DNA from: Lysobacter_I brunescens
Lineage (GTDB): Bacteria > Pseudomonadota > Gammaproteobacteria > Xanthomonadales > Xanthomonadaceae
Direction: 5' to 3'
Assembly: GCF_042677005.1 (NCBI RefSeq)
Contig: NZ_JBHTIF010000007.1
Span: 4,808 to 68,807, forward strand
DNA length: 64,000 nucleotides
Shown one piece after another: positions 1-8,500 of this stretch; position 1 is the first letter of the stretch, and each line of letters starts with the position of its first letter. The translations under genes were made by a program, and so were the position numbers. The notes under the pieces are model-generated. The model saw nothing but the letters and a program-made list of their open reading frames with translations. It was not told the origin of the DNA and made no database searches.

Positions 1-632
1 TATCGAATGCTGTCGTCTTCGTCGTCGTAGTGGACGATGTAGAAGTTCTCGGCCGGCATCAGGTGACCGACGACGCGGTGGATGCGCGCGAGCATCTCGC
101 GCATTTCCAGGCCCCAGCCGGCGAGGTCGGAGATCTCGTACAGGGCCTGCTGCAGGCGCTTGGATTTCTCGAGGGCTTCGATCCGGGTGTCGGCATCGGC
201 CAGTCGCAGCATCGCCCAGACCAGGTCGCCGGCGAGCGCGAACCAGGTCCGCTTCACCCCGGCCCGTTCCCCGCCGGCCTGTTCCGTCCAGCCTTCCGGC
301 GGCGCATCGTCGAAGGCTACTCCGACAGCAACGCGTTCGGCGCCGCGATCGGAGCGGCCGAGCCAGGTTCCTTCACGAAGAGCGGTGTCGCCGTCGCCGG
401 GAGCGGCATCGAGATGGGCGACCACTGCGCGCTGCAAAGCGTCGTCCGCGCCCGGGCAGCGATGGCTGCCGAGGCCGAGCTGGGCATGATGCCAGGCGAT
501 GGCGATCCGGGTCCCCGCGGGCAGTGCGCGCTGCAGCGCATCGACCACCGTGCGAGCGGCGGCTTCGGCTGTCAGAGTCCCCCCGACCCTTCCCCCCGTC
601 CCTGCATCCACATCGTGTTTGCCAAGGATCAT
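1..632 (-). CDS. GAF-type sensor/signalling protein, N-terminal part (runs off window)
   Basis: The reading frame starts at ATG 632 and is still open at base 1, so only about the first 210 residues are visible. They end in a predicted helical linker (IEALEKSKRLQQALYEISDL) followed by the start of what looks like a GAF domain (AENFYIVHYDDED). In Xanthomonadales this linker-GAF arrangement is common in c-di-GMP proteins with GGDEF and/or EAL domains, or in sensor kinases. The output domain lies outside the window, so the function is an inference. No signal peptide or membrane segment is seen in the visible part. Confidence 0.6.
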   Translation of the reverse strand, partial: MILGKHDVDAGTGGRVGGTLTAEAAARTVVDALQRALPAGTRIAIAWHHAQLGLGSHRCPGADDALQRAVVAHLDAAPGDGDTALREGTWLGRSDRGAERVAVGVAFDDAPPEGWTEQAGGERAGVKRTWFALAGDLVWAMLRLADADTRIEALEKSKRLQQALYEISDLAGWGLEMREMLARIHRVVGHLMPAENFYIVHYDDEDDSIR

Positions 633-822
633 GGCCTGAGCATATACCCAAAACCGGGCGTTGGAAGCGCTTCGCAACGGATGCCGGTCACTTTTTTCCG
701 CGACCGTCGGAGATGGCCGGGCGGTGCCGCGAATCGCGTCTGCGACAGGATGGGCCGTGTCCCGGGACAGTCCCGTGGACGCTGTCGTGGACCTGGCCGC
801 GATGCGGTTTCAGCCTCCCGCT

Positions 823-2046
823 TCAGTCATCGAAGAGCAGGTCGACCCACACCGCATGATGGTCGGAGGCATGTGCGATCGCGGCGTCCGCGCTGTCCGG
901 CGCGGGCCAGAACACACCGCCGCTGCGCCAGCGCAGCCCGGTCGAGGGCAGCACGTAATCTAGGCGCAGGTTGCCGACCCTCGGGCCGAAGTCGCCGGTG
1001 TCCTCGGCCGGGTCGCCGACGTGTTGGGTATTGGCGCCGCCGGCGCGGCCTGCGGCGATCGCCGCGCCTTCGCTGCGCGGCGCTGGGTGGCGCAGCACGC
1101 GCGGGTGGTCGATCAGGGCGCGGATCGCGTCGTGGCGGCCGTCGCCGTCGTTCGGATCGTTGTTGAGGTCACCGGCGATCACGAAGCGTTCGCCTTCGGC
1201 CAGGCCGCCGCAGCGTCCCTGGTCGTCGCAGAGCCAACTGTGGTCGGCCGGATCGTTGTCGAGGTATTCGCGCCACAGACGCAGTTCGTCGGCGTTGCGC
1301 GCGCCGTTGCGGTCCTCGGGGCCGTCGAACACCGGCGGCGTCGGGTGCGAGACGAGGAAATGCAGCCGTCCCAGCGGCGTGCGCACCGGCACGTCCCAGT
1401 GCGATTTCGACGACAGCCGCAGCTGCTGCCAGATCTCGTCGCGGTGGAAATAGCCGCGCTGCGTCGGATGGTAGGGCCGGATCGCATCTGGCATCGCGCT
1501 CCAGCGCAGCAGTCGGAAGCTGCGCACGGCATCGCGTTCGATCGGATAGCGCGACAGCACCAGCATGCCGTACTGGCCCGGGTGCAGGCCGTAGCCCCAG
1601 GCATCGTTGCCGCGGTCGCGCCCCGCGCCGCCGCTGCTGCCGTTGCCGTCCAGGTCGAGGCCGCTCGGCTCGCCGGTGTTGACCGGCGCGAAGTAGCGAT
1701 GCGGATAGTGCAGGGCATCGCCGCCGCCGGTCTGCGGCACTTCGAGGTAGCGCTGCTGGAACAGGTCGGCCGCACAGCCTTCCGCGTCGTGGTCGAATTC
1801 GTTGAGCAGCACCAGGTCCGGGCGCAGGCGCTGCAGCACCGCCGCGACCTTGCGCGCGCCCTCGTCGCCGGCTTCCAGGCGGCGGATCACGCCGCCGTCG
1901 GCATCGTCGTAGAGCGAGACGTTGTACGTGGCCACGCGCAGCGGTGTGTCTGCCGCCTGCGCCAGCGTGCGCCCGGACGTCGCGCAGGCGGTGGCAAGGA
2001 TGGCGGCGATGGGAAGTGCGGCGAGGCTGGCGTGGCGTGCGGTCAT
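823..2046 (-). CDS. Secreted endonuclease/exonuclease/phosphatase family protein
   Basis: A 407-residue EEP-superfamily (DNase I-like) metal-dependent hydrolase. After a hydrophobic N-terminus with a possible lipobox (LATAC) come the family motifs: RVATYNVSLYDD, the metal-ligand LNEFDHD, GDLNNDPNDGDGRHD, LDYVLPS and the terminal SDHHAVW. Substrates in this family range from nucleic acids to phospholipids and inositol phosphates, so the substrate is not assigned. The start is ATG 2046, which overlaps the stop of bpt as ATGA and indicates translational coupling. Periplasmic or outer-membrane-associated location is inferred from the leader. A second, membrane-anchored EEP protein lies at 43871-44872. 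Confidence 0.85.
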   Translation of the reverse strand: MTARHASLAALPIAAILATACATSGRTLAQAADTPLRVATYNVSLYDDADGGVIRRLEAGDEGARKVAAVLQRLRPDLVLLNEFDHDAEGCAADLFQQRYLEVPQTGGGDALHYPHRYFAPVNTGEPSGLDLDGNGSSGGAGRDRGNDAWGYGLHPGQYGMLVLSRYPIERDAVRSFRLLRWSAMPDAIRPYHPTQRGYFHRDEIWQQLRLSSKSHWDVPVRTPLGRLHFLVSHPTPPVFDGPEDRNGARNADELRLWREYLDNDPADHSWLCDDQGRCGGLAEGERFVIAGDLNNDPNDGDGRHDAIRALIDHPRVLRHPAPRSEGAAIAAGRAGGANTQHVGDPAEDTGDFGPRVGNLRLDYVLPSTGLRWRSGGVFWPAPDSADAAIAHASDHHAVWVDLLFDD

Positions 2047-2813
2047 CGGTCGTCTGCGGGCAGGGGCGGGGCGTCGTGGAGGTCGAGCCGCCAGCGCTGG
2101 CCGTCGAAGGCTTCGAGCGGCCTGTAGCGGCGCTTGTAGGCCATCTTGTCGTGGCCGTCGATCCAGTATCCGAGATAGAGATGACGCTTGCCTTCGCGTC
2201 GCGCCCAGGCGATCTGCTGCAGGATCGCGAAGGTGCCGAGGCCGCGATCGGTCGCATCGGGGTCGTAGAAGGTGTAGACGGCGGACAGGCCGTCCTCGAC
2301 GACATCGGTGACCGCCGTGGCGAGCAGCGGGCCCTGGCCGTGGTCGCGGTGCGCGCGGATTTCGAGGAAGCGCGATTCCGCCCAGGTGCTGACCAGGAAC
2401 TGGTCGAACTCGGCCTCGCCGTGGCCGTCCATGCCGCCGTTCGGATGCCGCGCGCCCAGGTAGCGCTGGTAGAGCGTGAAGTGTTCGTCGCTGCGCATGG
2501 CCGGCAGCACGCGGGCGTCGAGGTCGGCGTTGCGTTCCAGGCAGCGTCGCTGGCTGCGGCTGGGCTTGAAGTCCGCGACCGGGATCCGCACCGCGACGCA
2601 GGCCTGGCAGGCGCGGCAGTGCGGCCGGTAGATCAGGTTGCCGGAGCGGCGGAAACCCCACTGCAGGGCCATCGCGTACTTGCGTGCGAGGCGGGGATCG
2701 CCCGGGTCGAACACCAGGTCGCGGGCCTTGCGCTCGGGCCAGTAGCCGCAGGGATGTTCCGAGGTGTGGAACAGACGCAGCGGTTCGTCGAGGTCGGCGC
2801 CGGAGTTCGTCAC
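2043..2813 (-). CDS. bpt: Aspartate/glutamate leucyltransferase (Bpt, N-end rule)
   Basis: A 256-residue protein of the arginyl/leucyl-tRNA-protein transferase family. Bpt transfers leucine from Leu-tRNA to N-terminal Asp or Glu of proteins, marking them for ClpAP. Visible family blocks are HPCGYWPERKARDLVFDP near the N-terminus, the Cys-rich RPHCRACQACVAVRIPV, FKPSRSQRR, and the GNAT-like block LYLGYWIDGHDKMAYK near the C-terminus. Length matches the family. The start is a GTG (2813), since no ATG lies near the conserved N-terminus. The downstream EEP gene begins inside its stop codon. Confidence 0.93.
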   Translation of the reverse strand: MTNSGADLDEPLRLFHTSEHPCGYWPERKARDLVFDPGDPRLARKYAMALQWGFRRSGNLIYRPHCRACQACVAVRIPVADFKPSRSQRRCLERNADLDARVLPAMRSDEHFTLYQRYLGARHPNGGMDGHGEAEFDQFLVSTWAESRFLEIRAHRDHGQGPLLATAVTDVVEDGLSAVYTFYDPDATDRGLGTFAILQQIAWARREGKRHLYLGYWIDGHDKMAYKRRYRPLEAFDGQRWRLDLHDAPPLPADDR

Positions 2814-2965
2814 GCTGCGGTGCCTCCGCAGGTGGCGCAGTTGGACAACAGGAGGCGGAGCATCGGGGCGGATCGCGGCATGCGTGCAGGATACCCGCCA
2901 GGCCGGGAACCGAACACGCCGATCCCCGCTGCCGCCGCGCATGCCGTGCAGGACGCCGTCTGTCG

Positions 2966-4135
2966 TTACAGCCGTCCCGAGGCCACGAGCCCGGCGATCA
3001 GTCCGCCCAGGCCGCAGATCAGGCCGATGCCGGCGCCGAGCCAGCACTGGATGCGCTCCTTCCGCCGCTGTCGCGCGGCGCCGACGGGGTCGCGCTGCGC
3101 TTCCAGCGCATGCCGGCGCGCCAGCACGCGCGGCTGCACGACCATCGACTGGTGGAAGACCACGGCCATGAACACCAGCGTCGCCAGCACCGGCAGCAGC
3201 CAGCCGTCGTCGAAGCGGGTGAGCAGCAGGATCGAGACGAGGAAGCCCACGGTGGCCAGCGAGTTGACCACCGCGCTGCGGATCAGGCCGCGACGCTCCT
3301 CCTCGTCGATCGCGCCCTTGAGCTGCTTGCGCGTGCCCAGCCAGATGCCGGCGAATGCGGCCAGCATGCCGATGCCGATGCTGCCTGCCGCGCCGAGCGC
3401 GATCTTCGACAGGCTGTTGGCGCCGCCGACCGCGCCGGCGGTGAGGATCGCTTTCGCGGCCACCGGCGGCGCGGCGGTCGCCAGGGCGGTCGCGACCACG
3501 GCGGTGAAAGCCGCGCCCGGTGCGCTGGACGCGGCGAAGTCGCCGAAGCGCCGCAGCAGGTCGTCGCGCAGGCTCTGTCGCGCGCGCGACAGGCGCTTGC
3601 GCACGGCGGCATCGGACAGGCCCAGCAGCATCGCCACCTGCTGCGAACTCTGGCCTTCGCGGTAGTACAGCAGCAACACCTCGCGGCTGTCCTCGGGCAG
3701 GCTGGAGATCAGATCGGCCGCCGCGCGCTCGCGCTCGTCCGCTTCCAGCCACTCCGACGGTGTCGGCGACGGATCTGCGGCCAGTTCGATCGCCAGTTCG
3801 GCGCCTTCGCCGTCCAGCGGGCGATGCCGTCCGGCGCGCAGGTGGTCGCGGGCGAGGTTGCGGGTGATCTGCCGCAGCCAGGGCAGGAAGCTGGCGGGAT
3901 TCTGCAGGCGCTTGATGTGCTGCCAGGCGCTGAGGAAGGCATTCTGGGCGATGTCCTCGCTGGCCGGCACGTCGCGGGTGATCGCCAGCGCGACGGCGGT
4001 GACGGTGTTCTGGCAGGCGGCGACGATGCGACCGTAGGCGACGCGGTCGCCTGCGCGGGCGGCCGGCAGTTCGCGGCCGATCAGGGCATCGATGGCGGTG
4101 AGGTCGGTCATGGCGATGCCGGTGTCGTTCTGCAT
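2966..4135 (-). CDS. Sigma-70 family regulator fused to a C-terminal membrane domain (paralog 1)
   Basis: A 389-residue protein. Residues about 15-95 form sigma region 2 (NTVTAVALAITRD, ASEDIAQNAFLSAW, LPWLRQITRNLARDHLR). Residues about 140-200 form region 4 (LPEDSREVLLLYYREGQSSQ, then AAVRKRLSRARQSLRDDL). The remaining half has about five hydrophobic segments ending in CWLGAGIGLICGLGGLIAGL. The sigma domains are ECF-like; the membrane tail could tether or self-inhibit the factor, which is inference. ATG 4135 is chosen because GAGG lies 8 nt upstream; ATG 4111, which aligns with the paralog's start, is possible. The gene is 10 nt downstream of the paralog and probably co-transcribed. Confidence 0.85.
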   Translation of the reverse strand: MQNDTGIAMTDLTAIDALIGRELPAARAGDRVAYGRIVAACQNTVTAVALAITRDVPASEDIAQNAFLSAWQHIKRLQNPASFLPWLRQITRNLARDHLRAGRHRPLDGEGAELAIELAADPSPTPSEWLEADERERAAADLISSLPEDSREVLLLYYREGQSSQQVAMLLGLSDAAVRKRLSRARQSLRDDLLRRFGDFAASSAPGAAFTAVVATALATAAPPVAAKAILTAGAVGGANSLSKIALGAAGSIGIGMLAAFAGIWLGTRKQLKGAIDEEERRGLIRSAVVNSLATVGFLVSILLLTRFDDGWLLPVLATLVFMAVVFHQSMVVQPRVLARRHALEAQRDPVGAARQRRKERIQCWLGAGIGLICGLGGLIAGLVASGRL

Positions 4136-4145
4136 GGCGGCCACC

Positions 4146-5354
4146 TCAGGAGAACACGCGCCACAGGGCCTGCACGGTGGTCGCCATGCCCGATCCGCCG
4201 TAGTGCAGGGCGATGTGGAACAGCGGCATCGACAGCACGTAGAAAATGCCGGTCCACACGATCGCGGTCGGCCCGTAGCTGTAGTCGTAGGCCTTGTAGC
4301 GCTTGGCTGCGCCGTCCGGGTCGCGGCCCCTGTCGCGTGCGATCAGCGGCAGCAGCGTGCGCCGGATCGCCAGCAGGGTGCGCAGCGAGACGGCTTCGGC
4401 CACGATGGTCAGCAGCGTGGTCAGGGCGAGGCTGTAGCCCCAGATCGCGACCGCGAACACGATCGTCATCCACAGCAGCGTCCAGCGCAGGTAGCGGTGG
4501 TACGCCGCGAGGATCGCGTCGCGTTCTTCCAGGGTTTCGGCATAGGCCAGGATGAACCGCCGGGTGAGGTGCGCCGCCAGCCAGCCGCCGGCGATGCTGC
4601 CGCCGATCACGCTGCCCACGCCGAGCATGCCGGCCAGGCTCTTGCCGGCGACGCCGCTGCCGACCGCGCCCGCGCCGAGGGTGGTCGCGGCCACGGCCGC
4701 CGCCGGCTTGGTCGCGATGCCCAGCCCGGTGATGACCGCCGCCGTGAACGCGGCCGAGGGCGCGGAATTGCGCGCGAATTCGCCGAAGCGTGCGAGCAGG
4801 TCGTCGCGGATCTGCTGGCGTGCCCGCGACAGGCGCTTGCGCACGGCGGCGTCGGTGATGCCCAGCAGCGTCGCTACCTGCTGCGAACTCTGGCCCTCGC
4901 GATAGAACAGCAGCAGGGTTTCGCGGCTGTCCTCGGGCAGGGCGGCGATCAGCTCGGCGGCGGCGGCCTCGCGTTCGCCGTCGAGCACGTGGTCCATCGG
5001 CTGCGGGCCGGGGTCGGCGGCGACCGCCAGCACCAGTTCGGCATTCGCGCCGTCCAGCGGCTGGTCGCGGTAGCGGCGCAGGTGGTCGCGGGCCAGGTTG
5101 CGCGCGATCTGGCGCAGCCAAGGCAGGAAGCTGTCCGGGCTGTGCAGGCTGTCCAGCCGCTGCCAGGCGTTGAGGAAGGCCTCCTGGGCGATGTCCTCGC
5201 TGGCGGCCACGTCGCGGGTGATCGCCAGCGCCACGGCGGTCACCGTGTTCTGGCAGGCCGAGACGATGCGGCCGTAGGCCACGGCGTCGCCGCCCCGGGC
5301 GGCGGGCAGGTCGCGCTGGATGAGTTCGTCGAAGGTGAGGGCGGCGGCGCTCAT
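4146..5354 (-). CDS. Sigma-70 family regulator fused to a C-terminal membrane domain (paralog 2)
   Basis: A 402-residue paralog of the next gene. It shares region 2 (QNTVTAVALAITRDVAASED, IAQEAFLNAWQ, LPWLRQIARNLARDHLRR) and region 4 (LPEDSRETLLLFYREGQSSQ, then AAVRKRLSRARQQIRDDLL). Downstream of region 4 is an Ala/Gly-rich hydrophobic stretch and several transmembrane segments (for example WTLLWMTIVFAVAIWGYSLA). No separate anti-sigma gene is adjacent; control by the fused membrane part is a hypothesis. It is the first gene of the pair, so any promoter should lie in 5355-5539. The divergently transcribed EF-hand gene starts at 5540. Confidence 0.85.
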   Translation of the reverse strand: MSAAALTFDELIQRDLPAARGGDAVAYGRIVSACQNTVTAVALAITRDVAASEDIAQEAFLNAWQRLDSLHSPDSFLPWLRQIARNLARDHLRRYRDQPLDGANAELVLAVAADPGPQPMDHVLDGEREAAAAELIAALPEDSRETLLLFYREGQSSQQVATLLGITDAAVRKRLSRARQQIRDDLLARFGEFARNSAPSAAFTAAVITGLGIATKPAAAVAATTLGAGAVGSGVAGKSLAGMLGVGSVIGGSIAGGWLAAHLTRRFILAYAETLEERDAILAAYHRYLRWTLLWMTIVFAVAIWGYSLALTTLLTIVAEAVSLRTLLAIRRTLLPLIARDRGRDPDGAAKRYKAYDYSYGPTAIVWTGIFYVLSMPLFHIALHYGGSGMATTVQALWRVFS

Positions 5355-5539
5355 GGTCGGAATGGTCTCAGTCGTCGTGCAGCAGGTTCAACCCATGACG
5401 CGGCAGCGCGGCGGATGTGACCAGGGCGCAGATCGCGACCTGCCGCCGGTCAACCCGGGCGCCCGGCACGCGTTGATCCGGATGTGCGCATGCATGCAGC
5501 ATCCAGACATTCACTCCCGACTCCTACACAGGAACCCTC

Positions 5540-6340
5540 ATGAAACCCATCGTACTGCTCGGCACAGCGCTGATCGTCGCGACGACCGGCATGTCCGTCA
5601 TTGCCCAGACCGGCCCGGCCGGCCAGCGCGGCGAGCGCATGGCCCAGCTCGACACCAACAAGGACGGCGCGATCGACCGCAGCGAAGCGGCCAAGGCACC
5701 GAAGCTGCTGGAACACTTCGACCGGATGGACGCGAACAAGGACGGTCGCATTTCCGCCGAGGAACGCCCGCAGCGCGGGCGCCAGGGTGGTCGCCAGGGC
5801 GGCCGGGGCGGCGATCGCATGGCCCAGCTCGACGCCAACAAGGACGGCGCGATCGACCGCAGCGAAGCGGCCAAGGCACCGAAACTGCTGGAACATTTCG
5901 ACCGGATGGACGCCAACAAGGACGGGCGCATTTCCGCTGAGGAGCGCCCGCAGCGCGGCCGTCACGGCGGCCGGGGCGGCGAGCGCATGGCCCAGCTCGA
6001 CGCCAACAAGGACGGCGCGATCGACCGCAGCGAAGCGGCCAAGGCGCCGAAGCTGCTGGAACACTTCGACCGGATGGACGCCAACAAGGACGGTCGCATT
6101 TCCGCCGAGGAGCGTCCGCAGCGCGGTCGTCACGGTGGCATGGGCGGGAAGGGGGGCCGTGCGAAGCTCGACACCGACGGCGACCAGCGCGTGAGTCGCC
6201 AGGAAGCCGCGCAGCGGCCGCAGCTGAGCGAGAAGTTCGCCGCGATCGACGGCAACAGCGATGGCTACCTCAGCCGCGATGAAATGCAGGCCTACCGCCG
6301 CGAGCACGGCAAGCGCCCGCAGGGGCCCGCCAAGCCGTAA
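5540..6340 (+). CDS. Secreted EF-hand repeat protein (eight predicted Ca2+ loops)
   Basis: A 266-residue protein with a Sec signal peptide (MKPIVLLGTALIVATTG...VIAQ). Eight EF-hand-type loops of DxNxDGxIxxxE form begin near residues 38, 64, 98, 124, 154, 180, 211 and 237. The first six occur as three nearly identical two-loop modules (DANKDGAIDRSE + DANKDGRISAEE) separated by Arg/Gly-rich linkers (QRGRHGGRGG). At DNA level the modules recur every 180 and 168 bp. Calcium binding in the periplasm or outside the cell is inferred; no enzymatic domain is present. AGGAA upstream of ATG 5540 serves as ribosome-binding site. The module count may vary between strains. Confidence 0.88.
   Translation: MKPIVLLGTALIVATTGMSVIAQTGPAGQRGERMAQLDTNKDGAIDRSEAAKAPKLLEHFDRMDANKDGRISAEERPQRGRQGGRQGGRGGDRMAQLDANKDGAIDRSEAAKAPKLLEHFDRMDANKDGRISAEERPQRGRHGGRGGERMAQLDANKDGAIDRSEAAKAPKLLEHFDRMDANKDGRISAEERPQRGRHGGMGGKGGRAKLDTDGDQRVSRQEAAQRPQLSEKFAAIDGNSDGYLSRDEMQAYRREHGKRPQGPAKP
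5639..6140 (+). repeat. Three in-gene tandem modules of about 170-180 bp
   Basis: Near-identical coding modules start at ATGGCCCAGCTCGAC at 5639, 5819 and 5987. The second spacer is 12 bp shorter, removing four Arg/Gly linker codons. This is a protein-coding repeat, not a CRISPR or satellite. Confidence 0.85.
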
Positions 6341-6380
6341 GCGGATGCCTTCGCAGGCGGCGGATGCGTTCGAAGCCCAA

Positions 6381-6516
6381 GCCCCCTTTGGAAAAGGGGG
6401 CGGCGTCAGCGGGGGATTTGCTTTGCAGGCATGACGGGGCCGCGACTTGTGTCTCTCCCGCAAGAGCAAATCCCCCCGCCGCGCGGTGCGCGTCGGCCCC
6501 CTTTTTCAAAGGGGGC
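6381..6516. repeat. Pair of inverted palindromic repeat units (REP-like)
   Basis: Two copies of one repeat unit lie in opposite orientation between the EF-hand gene and the next gene: 6381-6421 (reverse) and 6466-6516 (forward). Each unit reads GCAAATCCCCC, a variable spacer, then CCCCCTTT(N)CAAAGGGGG, so it contains its own stem-loop. The same unit occurs twice more at 46358-46467 inside ccmH. Confidence 0.85.
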
Positions 6517-6559
6517 GAACCGGCATGCGCGGGCGAACCGGCAGGGCGGATGTCAAAGA

Positions 6560-6581
6560 GGCTGAGCTGCGTAGCTCAGCC
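6560..6581 (-). terminator. Stem-loop, possible terminator of the 6622-8338 unit
   Basis: Perfect 9-bp arms GGCTGAGCT/AGCTCAGCC around a 4-nt loop. Read leftward, it lies 40 bp after the 6622 gene's stop and is followed by CTCTTTG, only weakly T-rich. Confidence 0.5.
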
Positions 6582-6621
6582 CGTACATGCACTCGGGAAG
6601 ACGAAACGATCAAGCCTCCGC

Positions 6622-7431
6622 TCAGAGCACGATCCGCTTCACTTTCCACACGGTGTCGTCGCGTTGCACTTCCAGCGTGCGCACGTCCTCGCGGCGCGTG
6701 CCGTCGGGCCCCTGGTCGGCGATGACCAGGCGCACGGTGCCGGTGCCCCAGCCGTCGGTGCGGTAGTCCGACACGTCGATCGACAGCAGCGACATGGCAT
6801 CCGCGCCGCCGCAGGTCGAGGCCGGGCGCAGACGCTTGCGGTCGGCCTTCAGCTGCTCCAGGACGCGTTCCGGCGGATCCTTGCCGTCCACCGACAGACA
6901 GGCTTCCGCGCCGTCGTGGGCGCGCAGTTCGACATCGATCAGCATCGCCGCCAGCGCGCTGGGCGTGTCGACGACGTGGGTGTTGGCTTTCGGGGCCGGT
7001 GCCGCAGCGGCCGGCGCGGGCGTGGCGGTGGGCGGTGCCTTTCGCGACGACAGGAAACCGATGCCCATCGCCACGGCGATCGCCAGCAGCAGCCCGCTCT
7101 TGATGCGGAAGGCCTTGCGCTTGCGCGCCGCGATCTCGTCCTCGCCGCGCGCGTCGTGCGGCGTCGGCAGGTAGCTGGTCGGCGAGCGGCCGGAGTCGAG
7201 CAGGCCCATCTCGCGCAGGATCTCGCGCGCCTTCGGCTGGTCGTCGGAGGTGACCACCCAGACCGCAGGGCGGACGTCGCCTTCGGGGCTTTCGCGATAG
7301 CTGAAGCTGCCGCGCCGGCTGCCGCGATACGAGCGGCCGTTGGTCACGCGGGTCTCGATGCCGTGCTCGTTGAGCAGGGCGGCGACGCGCTCGACGTTTT
7401 CGAGGCGGGGACTGCTGAATACCTGGCGCAT
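6622..7431 (-). CDS. Single-pass membrane protein with DUF2007-like N-terminal domain
   Basis: A 269-residue protein. Residues 1-80 (MRQVFSSPRLENVERVAALL, HGIETRV, AVWVVTSDDQPKAREILREM) match the pattern of the DUF2007 'putative signal-transducing' domain, common in Xanthomonas proteins annotated as pathogenicity-like. A transmembrane segment at about 112-127 follows, then an Ala/Pro-rich linker and a roughly 125-residue C-terminal domain with two cysteines, probably periplasmic. Biochemical function is unknown. It starts 4 nt after the tesB stop and is likely co-transcribed with it. Confidence 0.7.
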   Translation of the reverse strand: MRQVFSSPRLENVERVAALLNEHGIETRVTNGRSYRGSRRGSFSYRESPEGDVRPAVWVVTSDDQPKAREILREMGLLDSGRSPTSYLPTPHDARGEDEIAARKRKAFRIKSGLLLAIAVAMGIGFLSSRKAPPTATPAPAAAAPAPKANTHVVDTPSALAAMLIDVELRAHDGAEACLSVDGKDPPERVLEQLKADRKRLRPASTCGGADAMSLLSIDVSDYRTDGWGTGTVRLVIADQGPDGTRREDVRTLEVQRDDTVWKVKRIVL

Positions 7432-7435
7432 GGGA

Positions 7436-8338
7436 TCAGTGCCCTGCCTTGTCGTTGTCGAGGACGCGAATCATGCCTTCCTGCGAGGTGCTGGCGATCA
7501 GATGGCCGGCGCGATCGAAGATCTGCCCGCGGGCCAGGCCGCGCGCGTTCTGCGCGCTGGGGCTGTCGATCGAATACAGCAGCCAGTCGTCGGCGCGGAA
7601 CGGGCGATGGAACCACATCGTGTGGTCGAGCGAGGCCATCTGCACGTTCGGCTGGTAGTAGCTGATGCCATGCGGGAAGGTGGTGGTGCCGAGCAGGTGG
7701 AAATCACTGGCGTAGGCGAGCAGGGCGCGATGCAGCTCCGGCGCGTCGCCGACCGGCTCGGACAGCTTGAACCACACCTGCTGGAAAGGCGGGCGCTTCG
7801 GCGGATTGAGTTCGTCGCGCGGATAGATCGGACGGAATTCGAACGGACCCATGCGGTTGAGCCAGCGCTGGATCTTGGTCGGCAGCTGCGCCAGCTTGTC
7901 CGGCGGCAGCGGCGCGGTGGGCTCCACGTCCTCGGGCATCGGCACCTGCGGCATCGGCAACTGGTGCTCGGCGCCGACTTCGTGGACCTGGAACGAGGCA
8001 GCGCAGACGAAGATCGGCTGGCCGTGCTGGATCGCGGTGACGCGGCGCACCGAAAAGCTGCCGCCGTCGCGGGTGCGGTCGACGTCGTAGACGATCGGGT
8101 GTTCGATGTCGCCGGCGCGCAGGAAGTAGGCATGCAGCGAATGCGCGTCGCGCGCGCCCTTGGCCGGATCATCCTTCGTCAAATCCAGCGTCGCCTGCGC
8201 GGCGGAGAGTGCCTGGCCCAGCACCTGGCCGCCGAAGACATATTTCGTGCCGATGTCGCGGCTCTGCCCGCGGAACAGATTGTTTTCCAGCCGCTCCAGC
8301 GACAGCAGTTCGATGAGTTCGGAGACGGGCGAGGTCAT
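7436..8338 (-). CDS. tesB: Acyl-CoA thioesterase II (TesB)
   Basis: A 300-residue double-hotdog thioesterase that hydrolyses medium- and long-chain acyl-CoA to free fatty acid and CoA in the cytoplasm. Recognisable blocks are the N-terminal LFRGQSRDIGTKYVFGGQVL, HSLHAYFLRAGD, GGSFSVRRVTAIQ, and the C-terminal SLDHTMWFHRPFRADDWLLY, PSAQNARGLARGQIFDRAG and LIASTSQEGMIR. Length and motif order match Escherichia coli TesB. The start at ATG 8338 precedes MTSPVSELIELL, the usual N-terminus. It heads a two-gene unit with the DUF2007-like gene. Confidence 0.95.
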   Translation of the reverse strand: MTSPVSELIELLSLERLENNLFRGQSRDIGTKYVFGGQVLGQALSAAQATLDLTKDDPAKGARDAHSLHAYFLRAGDIEHPIVYDVDRTRDGGSFSVRRVTAIQHGQPIFVCAASFQVHEVGAEHQLPMPQVPMPEDVEPTAPLPPDKLAQLPTKIQRWLNRMGPFEFRPIYPRDELNPPKRPPFQQVWFKLSEPVGDAPELHRALLAYASDFHLLGTTTFPHGISYYQPNVQMASLDHTMWFHRPFRADDWLLYSIDSPSAQNARGLARGQIFDRAGHLIASTSQEGMIRVLDNDKAGH

Positions 8339-8500
8339 GGGAAAGCCGGTGGGGACGTGCCGCGATTATAGGCCGGCCCGGTGCGGACCGCCCGTGAACG
8401 CGGGCCTGCGAGGCGGCAAGACGCATCGTTGCCCGGATGCGTTCTCCGCCCCCGGGTGCTGCGTGCGACGCTGGCACCGTTCCCGCGACAGGTTCCTGCC

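Noticed and set aside
823..2661. 612-residue ORF as one long protein
   Set aside because: The upstream third is out-of-frame bpt sequence; the EEP protein starts at 2046 by ATGA overlap.
5639..6140. Regular repeats that could suggest a CRISPR array
   Set aside because: Period is about 170-180 bp, repeats are in frame and encode EF-hand loops.
8381..8500. N-terminal extension of the first pirin from GTG 8381
   Set aside because: The added 40 residues are Arg/Pro-rich without family similarity; the pirin fold begins at ATG 8501.
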